From the NCBI RefSeq assembly GCF_019457615.1, contig NZ_CP080414.1, forward strand, positions 3,669,501 to 3,733,500: 64,000 bases of DNA, read 5' to 3'. Shown here in pieces: positions 1 through 8,566 of this stretch. The notes beneath the pieces were generated by a model. It saw only the letters and a list, made by a program, of their open reading frames with translations. It ran no database searches and was not told where the DNA came from. The stretch is from Shewanella zhangzhouensis. Its GTDB lineage: Bacteria; Pseudomonadota; Gammaproteobacteria; Enterobacterales; Shewanellaceae. The first letter of the stretch is position 1, and every line of letters begins with the position of its first letter. The position numbers were made by a program, and so were the translations under genes.

Positions 1-2074
1 CATCGCCTTCGATGTCTTTCACGGCTTCACCAATCACCTTGGCAGCCGATACGCGGAACGCATTACACTTGCCCTGCAGATCGGCGGGATCGCGGCTTTC
101 ATCGAAATTGATCCAATCTTCCAGGCAGCCTGAACCCTTGGACTTGAGGTGGTTTACCACCACAGTCAGGTTTTCATCTTTTACCTTGAAGGTTTGACCC
201 AGGCTGTGACGCTGATACTTGTCCTGCGCAGGGCTGGTTTCGACCACGCCCTTGTTGTCACGGCTGGCCACGCCTTCCGGCGCATGCTGCTCAGGGGTTT
301 CAATCACAAAAGCCGCACCTTCAGGGCTCACCTTGGCGGTGCGGTACAGCATGCCCACGGTGATGGCATCATTGCCGAAATACTTGCCATCAGTCTTGTC
401 GGCATCGGCAATTTCCACAAAGCTGTAGGCGTTGTCGGCCGTTTGCTCGGCGTTCAGGGCGTCCAGCAGGTTCTGAATGGCACTCTTCTCACCAAAGCCG
501 TTGTTGGCAATTTCCATCAGGCCCACGATGTCGGCGTTCATGGCCGTGATGGCACTCACAATCTTGGTGCGCTGCAGCAGCATTTCTTCTTCGGTCAGGG
601 CGCCACGGTTAGAACCGGTTGGGTTGGCATCGCCGCCCACCACATCGTTGAAGAAGTTGAGCACGTTAAAGCTGGCCACACGGATATCGCCTTGCTCGGC
701 TACAACCGGGGCGTCGGTGCGATCATTACCGCGAACAATATCGGCCGGGGTCAGGGTGTTGGTGGTCACCAAACGGTATTCGTTGTAGCTGTAGCTCACC
801 ATGCCTTCGAGGCCCTTGAGCTCATCGCCCACGCGGATATAACCGGTTTCGGCGTTAAAGTCAGGCAGGAATGGCACTACGCCGTCGGCAGCCTTGAAGT
901 CAGACTCCACAAACAGCTCATTGCCACGGTTTTGCATCTCCAGGGCAATGGCTTCTTCACTCAGCGCTGGATGCACCTGGGTGGGCTTCATCAGCGGCGC
1001 CTTGTGGGACAGCATCAGGTTGTTGCGACGACCGGCATAGTCGTAGCTGAAAGTACGGCTGACTTTCATCTCGCTGCCGACATCCAGCACCACTTTCATG
1101 CCTTCGAAGCGTTCCAGCGCCTGCTCCAGGGTCTCGCCTTCGGTCACGGCAAAGGGTACGGCGCCTGGCACATCGCCCTTGGCGCCCACTTCAAACTTCT
1201 TGTCGGCTTTGATGTCGATTTGGGTCAGGCCGAAGTATTCCTTCACCTTACCCTGCACACAGACTTCCACCCCTGGCTGAATCGCTTCAGGGGCTGCTTC
1301 GCCGAGGAACACAAAAATACCATCGGAGGTCAGAGGGGAATTATCACCCTGCACATCCTGCAGGTAGAAACCCTTGAACAGACTCTCACCGCGGGCAGAC
1401 ACCACGCCACGCAGGGTCACTTCTGTATCGGATTCAAATTTGCCTTCCGGCACCAGTGGGCTCTTATCGCCGCTGCCCTGAATGTCATAAATCGGGATCA
1501 GCGTAGCGCCGGCGCAGCTGAAGGCTGGCACTTCGGGTGCTGTTGCACCCTCGAGGCTGCCAAGGCCTGAGAAGTTGTCGATGGCTGAGGTTTCCCAGTC
1601 GGCTTCGTTATACACAGTCGCCGCGGCCAGCGCGTTGGTCTTACGGGCGATAGTGACGTTAAGACCCCAGTCTTTTGGGGTGGGAATGGCACCCACTACA
1701 TCCACAATGGCGCCGTCTTTCATCAGGGCTACCGCATCGGTGCCGTTAAAGTAGAGATCGCCGGTCATGGTGTCTGTGCCCGCTGGCAGGGTAATGACAG
1801 CACTGGGATGAGTGATGACCTTGATGCCTTTGGCGGCCAGACTCTGACCATCGAGGGCGACCATGTTGGTGGGCGTGGTAGCGCCATCTTTATAGCGCAC
1901 CAGAGAATAGCCGGTCAGATCAACGGCCGCATCACCGCTGTTGTAAAGCTCAATGGCTTTATTGTTGGAACTGCCTTCTACATATTCGGTAATCATCACA
2001 TCGGCATTTGCCAGCAATGGCATTGCCGCCGATACAGCCACGGCAATGGCTGTCAGCTTTTTAACATTTTCCAT
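1..2074 (-). CDS. exeM: ExeM/NucH-type extracellular endonuclease, 3' part outside window
   Basis: Open minus-strand frame from ATG at 2074 to the window edge (691 codons, no stop), so the C-terminus is missing. The N-terminus is a signal peptide (hydrophobic stretch ending near residue 20, MPLLANA). Residues about 21-150 read like a lamin-tail domain (VMITEYVEGSSNNKAIELYN). A middle region has an OB-fold look (VTLRGVVSARG, FYLQDVQGD). From about residue 465 an endonuclease/exonuclease/phosphatase domain begins (IRVASFNVLNFF, then DIVGLMEI, VVVNHLKSKG, GKCNAFRVSAA). This domain order is that of the ExeM/NucH family of secreted DNases, which degrade extracellular DNA and in Shewanella affect biofilm. 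Family members usually run to about 870 residues and end in a GlyGly-CTERM anchor, which would lie to the left. Antisense frames over this gene are shadows. Confidence 0.9.
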   Translation of the reverse strand, partial: MENVKKLTAIAVAVSAAMPLLANADVMITEYVEGSSNNKAIELYNSGDAAVDLTGYSLVRYKDGATTPTNMVALDGQSLAAKGIKVITHPSAVITLPAGTDTMTGDLYFNGTDAVALMKDGAIVDVVGAIPTPKDWGLNVTIARKTNALAAATVYNEADWETSAIDNFSGLGSLEGATAPEVPAFSCAGATLIPIYDIQGSGDKSPLVPEGKFESDTEVTLRGVVSARGESLFKGFYLQDVQGDNSPLTSDGIFVFLGEAAPEAIQPGVEVCVQGKVKEYFGLTQIDIKADKKFEVGAKGDVPGAVPFAVTEGETLEQALERFEGMKVVLDVGSEMKVSRTFSYDYAGRRNNLMLSHKAPLMKPTQVHPALSEEAIALEMQNRGNELFVESDFKAADGVVPFLPDFNAETGYIRVGDELKGLEGMVSYSYNEYRLVTTNTLTPADIVRGNDRTDAPVVAEQGDIRVASFNVLNFFNDVVGGDANPTGSNRGALTEEEMLLQRTKIVSAITAMNADIVGLMEIANNGFGEKSAIQNLLDALNAEQTADNAYSFVEIADADKTDGKYFGNDAITVGMLYRTAKVSPEGAAFVIETPEQHAPEGVASRDNKGVVETSPAQDKYQRHSLGQTFKVKDENLTVVVNHLKSKGSGCLEDWINFDESRDPADLQGKCNAFRVSAAKVIGEAVKDIEGD

Positions 2075-2445
2075 ATTATCAACCCCGTTAATTATAATAA
2101 TGACGTTATCTTTCGTTAACGCGGGCAGATTGTCCCAGAGTTAATACTCCAAAAGAAGGGGTTATGTCACAGAACATGGAAGCTAAAGTATGGATATCTA
2201 AACACTTTAGTTAAAAACATCAGTTCCATAAAACGAATAAATACGGCGTGCTGATTAAAAAAACAAATAATAACAGACCGATAAAATAGAATTATTTCTG
2301 CCATCATAAGCGCTGAAAAGCGAATAGAGACGCAACAGAACACTGAATAATGAATTAATCAAGAATGATTAATTGCCGATATTTTATCCAATATTATTCA
2401 GTACTCCATTCCCAATAATCCGCAATGTACTTTGGCCAAGGCAAA

Positions 2446-2473
2446 TAAAAAAACGCGGCCATCATGGCCGCGT
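2446..2473 (-). terminator. Rho-independent terminator-like hairpin, minus strand
   Basis: A near-perfect inverted repeat ACGCGGCCAT / ATGGCCGCGT at 2453-2473 is followed on the minus strand by a run of seven T and further A/T. That is the structure of an intrinsic terminator for a transcript coming from the right on the minus strand. No annotated minus-strand gene lies directly upstream, since csgB/csgA are on the plus strand. It may end a small RNA or small-peptide transcript. Confidence 0.6.
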
Positions 2474-2531
2474 AAAACTACTGTTGCGTCTGCTCAGTTA
2501 AATACTGAACCGAAATATCCCATCAAGGTCA

Positions 2532-2609
2532 TTACCGGCGGCAAGTTTCCGGATGAGATATTTCAATATCACTTTCGCCCAACCAGGCGTATTTGCCCAG
2601 TCCAGGCAT
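2532..2609 (-). CDS. Possible 25-residue peptide ORF
   Basis: A minus-strand frame of 25 codons starts with ATG at 2609 and ends with TAA at 2532. The peptide begins MPGLGKYAWLGESDIEIS. It lies about 60 bases upstream of the minus-strand terminator-like hairpin at 2446-2473, so the two could form one small transcript. There is no good Shine-Dalgarno sequence before the ATG and I recognise no family. The alternative is a non-coding RNA, or chance. Confidence 0.2.
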   Translation of the reverse strand: MPGLGKYAWLGESDIEISHPETCRR

Positions 2610-2855
2610 TGGTTTTTATACTTATCTACTAGGCTGAAGTAGCTAATACCGACCGTGAAATGTATCCAGAAATAAACTTACACACTTATAAATCAAACGC
2701 TTAGAAAAGACCACACAGTAAAAGACGCGATTCGTCCCCTCCCGTATAAATAGGCTTTCTTCCGATTGTGACTCAGGTCTCAGAACCTTAACTTGGTGCT
2801 GTAATTTTGCCGACCCGTCGGCTTTGGAAGTTTACGCATCGCAAAGGAGTGTCGA

Positions 2856-3290
2856 GTGTCTTACTGCAAATCGCTGGTTTTAAGCGCTTCCCTCCTGCTT
2901 TGCTGCCCTGCCGTGCTGGCCGAAACGCCAACACCCGGGGTAGGCGACGAGATGTCGCTTTCTGTCCCCCTCCAAACTCTGCTGGAGTCCAGCGGACGGG
3001 ACAACCTCATAGACCTGTTTCAGATGGGGGTGCAGAACGAGGCCATAGTTGCCCAGTCGGGCGACTTCAACAGCCTTATTGTCGCCCAAATCGGTGTTGA
3101 AAATCAGGCTCTGGTGCGTCAGCTGGGCGCTGACAATGAGGTGGATTTGTTTCAGGCAGGAAACCACAACAGCGCTGAGATAACCCAGATAGGCGACAAC
3201 AATCTGGTGCAGCTCAAGCAGTTGGGCAGTGCGAATTTTTCTATTCAACAAATTGGCGATGGAGCATCTATCGCCGTGACTCAATACTAA
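2856..3290 (+). CDS. csgB: CsgB-like minor curlin subunit
   Basis: 144 residues from a GTG start chosen because AAGGAG lies 6 bases upstream (2844-2849). A signal peptide (SLLLCCPAVLA) ends near residue 22. From about residue 50 the protein has roughly 22-residue curlin-type units with the pattern Q-x-G-x-x-N (AQSGDFN, AQIGVEN, RQLGADN, FQAGNHN, TQIGDNN, KQLGSAN). CsgB is the surface nucleator that templates polymerisation of CsgA into curli amyloid. It is 13 bases upstream of the CsgA-like gene and surely co-transcribed with it. Length is close to E. coli CsgB (151 residues). The secretion genes csgEFG are not in this window. Confidence 0.88.
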   Translation: MSYCKSLVLSASLLLCCPAVLAETPTPGVGDEMSLSVPLQTLLESSGRDNLIDLFQMGVQNEAIVAQSGDFNSLIVAQIGVENQALVRQLGADNEVDLFQAGNHNSAEITQIGDNNLVQLKQLGSANFSIQQIGDGASIAVTQY

Positions 3291-3303
3291 CAGGGAGCGT
3301 CAC

Positions 3304-4806
3304 ATGAAATCACAAGCGAAGAAGTCACTCTTGGCTTTAGCCATCACCGCGGGTATCGGCATGTCAGCGCAGGCCTTTGCCAGCGATGTCAGCGAAATCC
3401 AGGTGAACCAAGCCGGTTATGCCAACGACACCACCGTGGAACAAACAGGTGTACTGAACCTGGCGCGGGTTGATCAGCTCGGTGATGAAAACACCACCAC
3501 AGTCACCCAGGACGGCGTATGGAACGAAGCCTACATTGGTTCTGAGGGCAATCAGAATACCGTGTCTGTAGAGCAAGCCGAAGACTGGCACATTGCCGGC
3601 GTAAGCCAAACCGGTGACAACAACACGGATAACGTGGTCCAGACTGGTTTCTTCAACCAGAGTGCCGCGGTAACTGCCGGTAACGGTAACGCCGTTGACG
3701 TGATGCAGGCTGGCGAGCTGAACGAAAGCAATGTAGAACTGACCGGCGACAACAACAGTGCCTGGGTTGATCAGGATGGCGGCAGCAACTATGCCGTTTT
3801 CCGCGTACAGGGCAACGATAACGACGGTGAAATCACTCAGCTGGGCAACAACAACCAGGGTGGTCTGATTGCACTGGACTTCACTGCCAACGTTGGCAAC
3901 AACAACGATGTCTCCATCTATCAGGAAGGTGACAACAACGTCGGTGGTGTGCGCGGCGTTGCCGGTGACAACAACGAAGTTGAGATTGAGCAGGTTGGGA
4001 ACAACAACGTGGGCTTTGTTTACGCCCTGCAAGGCAGCGACAACGATCTGACCATGACCCAGGATGGCGATCGCAACGTGGCGGTTCTGGAATTCACCAC
4101 CGGTGACAACAACGACGTTGAAATCAACCAGTCTGGCACCGAAAACGCCATCGGTGACACACTGACAGCTGTTATTGAAGGCAGCGACAACATGATAGAC
4201 ATCGAGCAGGAAGGCTTCTCCAACAGTGCTCAGTTTATCGTTCAAGGCGACGATAACGATGTGGATCTGGAGCAGGAAGGCGATCTGAACTATGCCGAGT
4301 TTGTTGCCGTGGGCAATGACAACACCCTGAACCTGAGCTCAGAAGGTAACAGCAACCAGCTGCTGGCCGGCGCCTTTGGCGAAGACAACAGCCTGGAAAT
4401 CGCTCAGGAAGGTGATGCCAACTTCGCTTACAGCCTTGTATTTGGTAATGACAACGAGGTGGATATCGCTCAAATGGGCAATGACAACGAAGCCATTGTT
4501 ACCATCGAAGGCAACAGCAACACCGACATCATCGGCACCCAGTCCGGCGACCTCAACGTACTGGATCTGCTGATCCAGGGCGATGAAAACCTGGCACAAA
4601 TCACCCAAACCGGTAACGGCAACTGGGTAGGTGGCGATGAGGGTGCATTTGCCGTAGTCGGCGAAGGCAACAGCTTCATCGTGGCTCAAAGCGGCAACGA
4701 CAACCTGGTAACCGGCTCTCAAATGGGCAGCAGCAACGTGATCAACGTGACTCAAGTGGGTAACGAAAACGTCGCCACTGTTATCCAGAACGGCGCGCCA
4801 CGCTGA
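3304..4806 (+). CDS. csgA: Very long CsgA-like major curlin subunit
   Basis: 500 residues. A signal peptide (LLALAITAGIGMSAQAFAS) is cleaved near residue 27. The rest is almost entirely curlin-type beta-strand repeat, pattern hydrophobic-x-Q-x-G-x-x-N-x-A/V, for example VDQLGDEN, VSQTGDNN, ITQLGNNN, IEQVGNNN, IAQEGDAN, VTQVGNEN. I count about 20 units of about 22 residues, with some loops lengthened. E. coli CsgA has 151 residues and five repeats, so this is over three times longer. It is rich in Asp, Glu and Asn. The order csgB-csgA and a nearby csgD-like regulator support a curli role: export through CsgG and assembly on the cell surface. A hairpin terminator follows. It could be a curlin paralogue rather than the principal CsgA. 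Confidence 0.85.
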   Translation: MKSQAKKSLLALAITAGIGMSAQAFASDVSEIQVNQAGYANDTTVEQTGVLNLARVDQLGDENTTTVTQDGVWNEAYIGSEGNQNTVSVEQAEDWHIAGVSQTGDNNTDNVVQTGFFNQSAAVTAGNGNAVDVMQAGELNESNVELTGDNNSAWVDQDGGSNYAVFRVQGNDNDGEITQLGNNNQGGLIALDFTANVGNNNDVSIYQEGDNNVGGVRGVAGDNNEVEIEQVGNNNVGFVYALQGSDNDLTMTQDGDRNVAVLEFTTGDNNDVEINQSGTENAIGDTLTAVIEGSDNMIDIEQEGFSNSAQFIVQGDDNDVDLEQEGDLNYAEFVAVGNDNTLNLSSEGNSNQLLAGAFGEDNSLEIAQEGDANFAYSLVFGNDNEVDIAQMGNDNEAIVTIEGNSNTDIIGTQSGDLNVLDLLIQGDENLAQITQTGNGNWVGGDEGAFAVVGEGNSFIVAQSGNDNLVTGSQMGSSNVINVTQVGNENVATVIQNGAPR

Positions 4807-4821
4807 TAACAGCACCCCAAT

Positions 4822-4850
4822 AAAAAAGGAGCCAGATGGCTCCTTTTTTA
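4822..4850. terminator. Bidirectional terminator between csgA and csgD
   Basis: Inverted repeat GGAGCC-agat-GGCTCC flanked by A6 on the left and T6 on the right, 16 bases past the csgA stop. It can stop csgA transcription on the plus strand and the convergent csgD-like gene on the minus strand. Confidence 0.85.
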
Positions 4851-4903
4851 TTTGTCTATTGATAACGCTGGTACTCCATTGACCAGCGCCATCGACATTC
4901 TGT

Positions 4904-5569
4904 TTAACTGACCAAAGCGAAGTGACTCTGGTGAGACTGGGCCCAGCGCAGCAGCTCTACCCGGTTACGGGATTGGGTCTTGCGAAAAATAGACGAAATG
5001 TGCGCCTTCACGGTGTGCTCACTGATGCACAGGCGATCGGCAATTTCTTTATTTCTGGCACCACTGCCAACCAACTGGATAATGGTGCACTCCCTGCCGG
5101 TCAAAGATTGCAGCATCGCCATAGCGTCGGGTGATACATCGGAATTGGTGTCCAGTTTATTCACCAGTCGACGGAACATCTTGCTGATAAGCGGCCGGTC
5201 AAACCAGAGTTCGTCGGCCACCATCTTGCGAAGGCCTGTCAGCATCAAGTCCATGCGCTGATCGGCAAACAACAATCCCCGGATCCCAAGCAATAATGCG
5301 GCTTCCTGATCCAGAGAATTACGTTCCACCTGATAAAGGGCGACGGGCACGTGGGGAGTCAGTCGGCTGGCCAGCAGCGGAATGCCTTTATTATCCAGCG
5401 CCGCGCCTTTCTGGGCGATGAGATAAAACGCCTGCGGGTGCTTATCCAGGTCCAGCTCACCGACGTGTTTTACGATGCGGGTTTTTAACCCTATGGATTC
5501 TGCCAGGATGGCCAGATGACAGGGTGCAACCAATTGGTGCACAAAAATCAACTCATTTACCGTATTCAA
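4904..5569 (-). CDS. csgD: CsgD-like LuxR-family transcriptional regulator
   Basis: 221 residues from a TTG at 5569, preferred because AAGGAG lies 8 bases upstream. Another TTG at 5602 would add 11 residues without a good ribosome site. The N-terminal 140 residues resemble the degenerate receiver domain of CsgD (start LNTVNELIFVHQLVAP). The C-terminal LuxR/GerE helix-turn-helix is clear (LTGRECTIIQLVGSG, NKEIADRLCISEHTVKAHIS). CsgD activates csgBA and, in enterobacteria, responds to cyclic-di-GMP. Here it is convergent with csgBA, unlike the divergent csgDEFG/csgBAC layout of E. coli. Assignment as CsgD rests on context plus domain order. Confidence 0.82.
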   Translation of the reverse strand: MNTVNELIFVHQLVAPCHLAILAESIGLKTRIVKHVGELDLDKHPQAFYLIAQKGAALDNKGIPLLASRLTPHVPVALYQVERNSLDQEAALLLGIRGLLFADQRMDLMLTGLRKMVADELWFDRPLISKMFRRLVNKLDTNSDVSPDAMAMLQSLTGRECTIIQLVGSGARNKEIADRLCISEHTVKAHISSIFRKTQSRNRVELLRWAQSHQSHFALVS

Positions 5570-6079
5570 CCCTCTTTCTCCTTGTTGACCGCCGTCGTTC
5601 AAACTTCCATGTGCGGCTAAAAAAACGCCAGACTATTGAACAGGGATCCCCAATTTTGCTGACTCAGCCTTATAAAACCATAAGACGTAGGTATGAATCA
5701 AAGAATGATTCTCATTAAACAATGTACGGTAAAAGCGAGACCTGACGCGCTCCCCGCTGCCATGGGGCTTTCAGCCCTGTGGGCCTTGTCGCCAAAAAAC
5801 CATTAACAAATGTAAATACTCCATAATAAGTACTTCAAGACATCCCAAACCCGGCCAACACGCCACTGCTGTTCACAGGTCAGCGCAACCCAAACCACCC
5901 ACTCACAGACCGGGCTTAGTGCCGTATCATTTACCTTATGTGATATTGTTCTGGTTTTTGAATAAACACTTTAGCCATCCAGCCCTCCACACTGTGTAAA
6001 AAAAATGCTAATTTGGGCGGGCATTGACAGTCAGCAGACACATAAAACCTATAGGCATTAGAAAGAGGGTATCTACACC
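5570..6079. other. Intergenic region between csgD and serA
   Basis: About 510 bases without a gene I can support. It must contain the csgD promoter (minus) and the serA promoter (plus). The stretch next to serA is AT-rich, with an A8 run near 6000. I see no riboswitch or strong terminator. Confidence 0.5.
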
Positions 6080-7309
6080 ATGGCGAAACATTCGCTGGAC
6101 AAGGATAAGATCAAGATCCTGCTGCTCGAAGGCGTCCACCAATCTGCGGTAGATGTACTTGAGCGGGCGGGCTACACCAATATCGAATATCACAAGGCGT
6201 CCCTCGCCGATGAGGCGCTGATTGCGTCCATCAAAGATGCCCACTTCGTCGGCATTCGCTCCCGCACCCAACTGAGTGCCGAGGTGCTGAGCAAGGCCGA
6301 AAAACTGGTCGGCATTGGTTGCTTCTGTATTGGCACCAACCAGGTTGACCTCAAGTCTGCCGAGCTCGCCGGTATCCCGGTATTTAACGCCCCCTTCTCC
6401 AATACCCGCTCCGTGGCTGAGCTGGTGCTGGGCGAAATCATCATGCTGATGCGCGGTATTCCCCAGCGAAACGCCCTTTGCCACCGCGGCGGCTGGCTCA
6501 AGAGTGCCAACGGCAGCGTGGAAGTGCGCGGTAAGACCCTGGGCGTAATTGGCTATGGTCATATCGGCACCCAGCTTGGCATTCTGGCCGAAACCCTGGG
6601 TATGCGGGTGAAGTTTTTCGATATCGAAGACAAGCTGCCGCTGGGCAACGCTCAGCAGGTGCATTCCTTTGAAGAATTGCTGGCCAGCGCCGATGTGGTG
6701 AGCCTGCATGTGCCTGAAACCCCACAGACCAAAAACATGATTGGTCACACCGAACTGGCCACCATGAAAAAGGGCAGCTTCCTGATTAACGCTTCCCGCG
6801 GCACAGTGGTTGACATCGACGCCTTGTCAGCGGCGCTCAAAGAAGAGCACATTGCCGGCGCCGCCATCGATGTGTTCCCGGTTGAGCCAAAGTCCAACGA
6901 TGATATCTTCCAAAGTCCGCTGCGTGGCCTGGACAACGTTATCCTGACCCCGCACGTGGGTGGTTCTACCGAAGAAGCCCAGGAAAACATCGGCATCGAA
7001 GTGGCCGGCAAGCTCGCCAAGTACTCAGACAACGGCTCTACCGTGTCTGCGGTGAACTTCCCCGAAGTATCCCTGCCACTGCACAAGGGCACTTCACGTT
7101 TGCTGCACATTCACAAAAACCGCCCCGGTATTCTTATCAAGATTAACCAGGCGTTTTCTGAAAAAGGCATCAACATCTCCGCCCAGTATCTGCAAACCAC
7201 CGCCGATATCGGTTACGTGGTGATGGAAGTGGACACCCACCAGGCCGAGGAAGCACTCGAGCAACTGCGCGGCATTGAAGGCACCATCAGAACCCGTTTG
7301 CTGCACTGA
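6080..7309 (+). CDS. serA: D-3-phosphoglycerate dehydrogenase
   Basis: 409 residues, matching the 410 of E. coli SerA. It oxidises 3-phosphoglycerate with NAD+ as the first step of serine synthesis in the cytoplasm. The Rossmann motif GYGHIG is at residues 158-163. The catalytic Arg is in NASRGTVVD (about 240) and the His in LTPHVGGST (about 292). A C-terminal ACT domain starts near residue 335 (HIHKNRPGILIKINQAFSEKGINI), where serine binds as feedback inhibitor in this SerA class. A purine-rich AGAGGG sits 11 bases before the ATG. It is monocistronic with its own terminator. In many relatives it neighbours rpiA, which is not seen here. Confidence 0.97.
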   Translation: MAKHSLDKDKIKILLLEGVHQSAVDVLERAGYTNIEYHKASLADEALIASIKDAHFVGIRSRTQLSAEVLSKAEKLVGIGCFCIGTNQVDLKSAELAGIPVFNAPFSNTRSVAELVLGEIIMLMRGIPQRNALCHRGGWLKSANGSVEVRGKTLGVIGYGHIGTQLGILAETLGMRVKFFDIEDKLPLGNAQQVHSFEELLASADVVSLHVPETPQTKNMIGHTELATMKKGSFLINASRGTVVDIDALSAALKEEHIAGAAIDVFPVEPKSNDDIFQSPLRGLDNVILTPHVGGSTEEAQENIGIEVAGKLAKYSDNGSTVSAVNFPEVSLPLHKGTSRLLHIHKNRPGILIKINQAFSEKGINISAQYLQTTADIGYVVMEVDTHQAEEALEQLRGIEGTIRTRLLH

Positions 7310-7317
7310 CAGTGCCC

Positions 7318-7348
7318 CATAAAAAGGCGCCCGGGGGGCGCCTTTTTA
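7318..7348 (+). terminator. serA terminator
   Basis: GGCGCC-cggg-GGCGCC stem flanked by A5 and T5, starting about 10 bases after the serA stop. Confidence 0.85.
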
Positions 7349-7441
7349 TTTTTGCGAGTCCGGCAGGGATATGGTCATTCACCCGGCCATTGGGATCCGC
7401 TACAATCCCAGACTATCCAAGTTCATTTCAAGGAACAGGCA

Positions 7442-8401
7442 ATGACATTTACCGTCTCACAGGCCGCCTGGGCGCTGGACAGCGAAGGCCCGGCATTGAC
7501 CCTGAGTTTACTCAATCATCTCGGGCTGGTGTCTGTCACCGGCGAGCAGGGCAACAGCTTTATCCATGGCCAGGTCACCGCCGATATCAGTGCGTTGGAA
7601 CCCGGCCAATGGCGCTGGGGCGCCCACTGCGATCCCAAGGGCCGTATGCTGGCAACCTTCCGCACCTTTAAACTGGGCGACGCCCTGATGATGCTGGAGC
7701 CGCGCAGCGCATTGGAAGTCTCACTGGCACAGCTGAAAAAATACGCCGTATTCAGCAAAGTGGAGCTTGTGGATGTAAACGGCGAGCTCACCCTCTTGGG
7801 TGTATCTGGTCCAGAGGCAGCCGGTTTTGTTGCCCAGCATTTTGGCACGTCAGAGGCAGACGTTTACAGCACAGAGCAAGGCACTGTGCTTAAAGACGGT
7901 GAGCGGTTTATTCTGATCCTGGACAAGGCCAATGCCTGTGCCCTGATAGAGAAAAGCGGCCAGCCGCTTTACGGAGCAGGCGTATGGCAAGCATTGGAAA
8001 TTCGTGCCGGCTACCCCAATATCGCAGCGGGCCATGCCAGCGAGTACATCCCCCAGATGTGTAATCTGCAGGCCCTCGACGGTATCAGCTTTAACAAGGG
8101 CTGCTACATGGGGCAGGAAACCGTGGCCCGCACCAAATACCGTGGCGGCAACAAGCGCGCGCTCTACATCCTCTTTGGTGAAAGCCAGACGCCAGTTCGC
8201 CTCGAAAGCACCCTGGAAATCGCCGTGGAAGGTGGCTATCGCAAGGCAGGCAACATCATTGAGGTGGTGAGCCGCGGCAGCAAGGTACTGATGACCGCAG
8301 TCCTCGCCAATGACACAGCGCCCGATGCGGTGCTGCGTCTCGCCGACGACCACGAGGCCAGCTTCACCCTGCTGCCCCTGCCCTACTCGTTGGAAGAGTA
8401 A
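7442..8401 (+). CDS. ygfZ: YgfZ/GcvT-family folate-binding iron-sulfur maintenance protein
   Basis: 319 residues from the ATG at 7442. This start is chosen over upstream in-frame starts because AAGGAA lies 7 bases before it and the protein family begins here. The YgfZ signature K-G-C-Y-x-G-Q-E is present near residues 219-226 (NKGCYMGQETVARTKYRG), including its conserved cysteine. Family members resemble the glycine-cleavage T-protein, bind tetrahydrofolate and help maintain certain [4Fe-4S] enzymes such as MiaB. The protein is cytoplasmic. It stands alone between two terminators. Confidence 0.93.
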   Translation: MTFTVSQAAWALDSEGPALTLSLLNHLGLVSVTGEQGNSFIHGQVTADISALEPGQWRWGAHCDPKGRMLATFRTFKLGDALMMLEPRSALEVSLAQLKKYAVFSKVELVDVNGELTLLGVSGPEAAGFVAQHFGTSEADVYSTEQGTVLKDGERFILILDKANACALIEKSGQPLYGAGVWQALEIRAGYPNIAAGHASEYIPQMCNLQALDGISFNKGCYMGQETVARTKYRGGNKRALYILFGESQTPVRLESTLEIAVEGGYRKAGNIIEVVSRGSKVLMTAVLANDTAPDAVLRLADDHEASFTLLPLPYSLEE

Positions 8402-8483
8402 CTCATCACAAGCAGGTCCTTGTCAGCGCCGGGCATGTAACCGATATGCATCCCAGACGAACAAAGCGGACAAGCAAAGCAGA

Positions 8484-8517
8484 CAAAAAAGAGGCGCCTG
8501 GTGCGCCTCTTTTTATT
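8484..8517 (+). terminator. ygfZ terminator
   Basis: GAGGCGC-ctggt-GCGCCTC stem with A6 before and T5 after, about 85 bases past the ygfZ stop. It may also serve the convergent HD-GYP gene, whose stop is at 8567. Confidence 0.8.
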
Positions 8518-8566
8518 TGAAAGCCCGATATCCGAGCGTAAGCAATCACAGTTGCCAACTGCCGGG

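Larger units (their letters stand above)
2075..2855. other. AT-rich intergenic region between exeM and csgB
   Basis: About 780 bases with no convincing large gene. It must hold the divergent promoters of exeM (minus) and csgB (plus). The csgB side carries a possible -10-like TATAAAT around 2743-2751, but I cannot assign a promoter firmly. It also holds a minus-strand hairpin/U-tract at 2446-2473 and a 25-codon minus-strand frame at 2532-2609, listed separately. Confidence 0.6.

Noticed and set aside
149..1570. Long plus-strand frame of 473 codons
   Set aside because: Antisense to exeM; no recognisable protein, while the minus-strand frame has clear nuclease domains.
2432..2632. 66-codon plus-strand frame
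   Set aside because: It spans the minus-strand terminator hairpin and has no ribosome site or recognisable protein.
3364..4245. Minus-strand frame opposite csgA
   Set aside because: It mirrors the repetitive csgA codons and has no recognisable domain.
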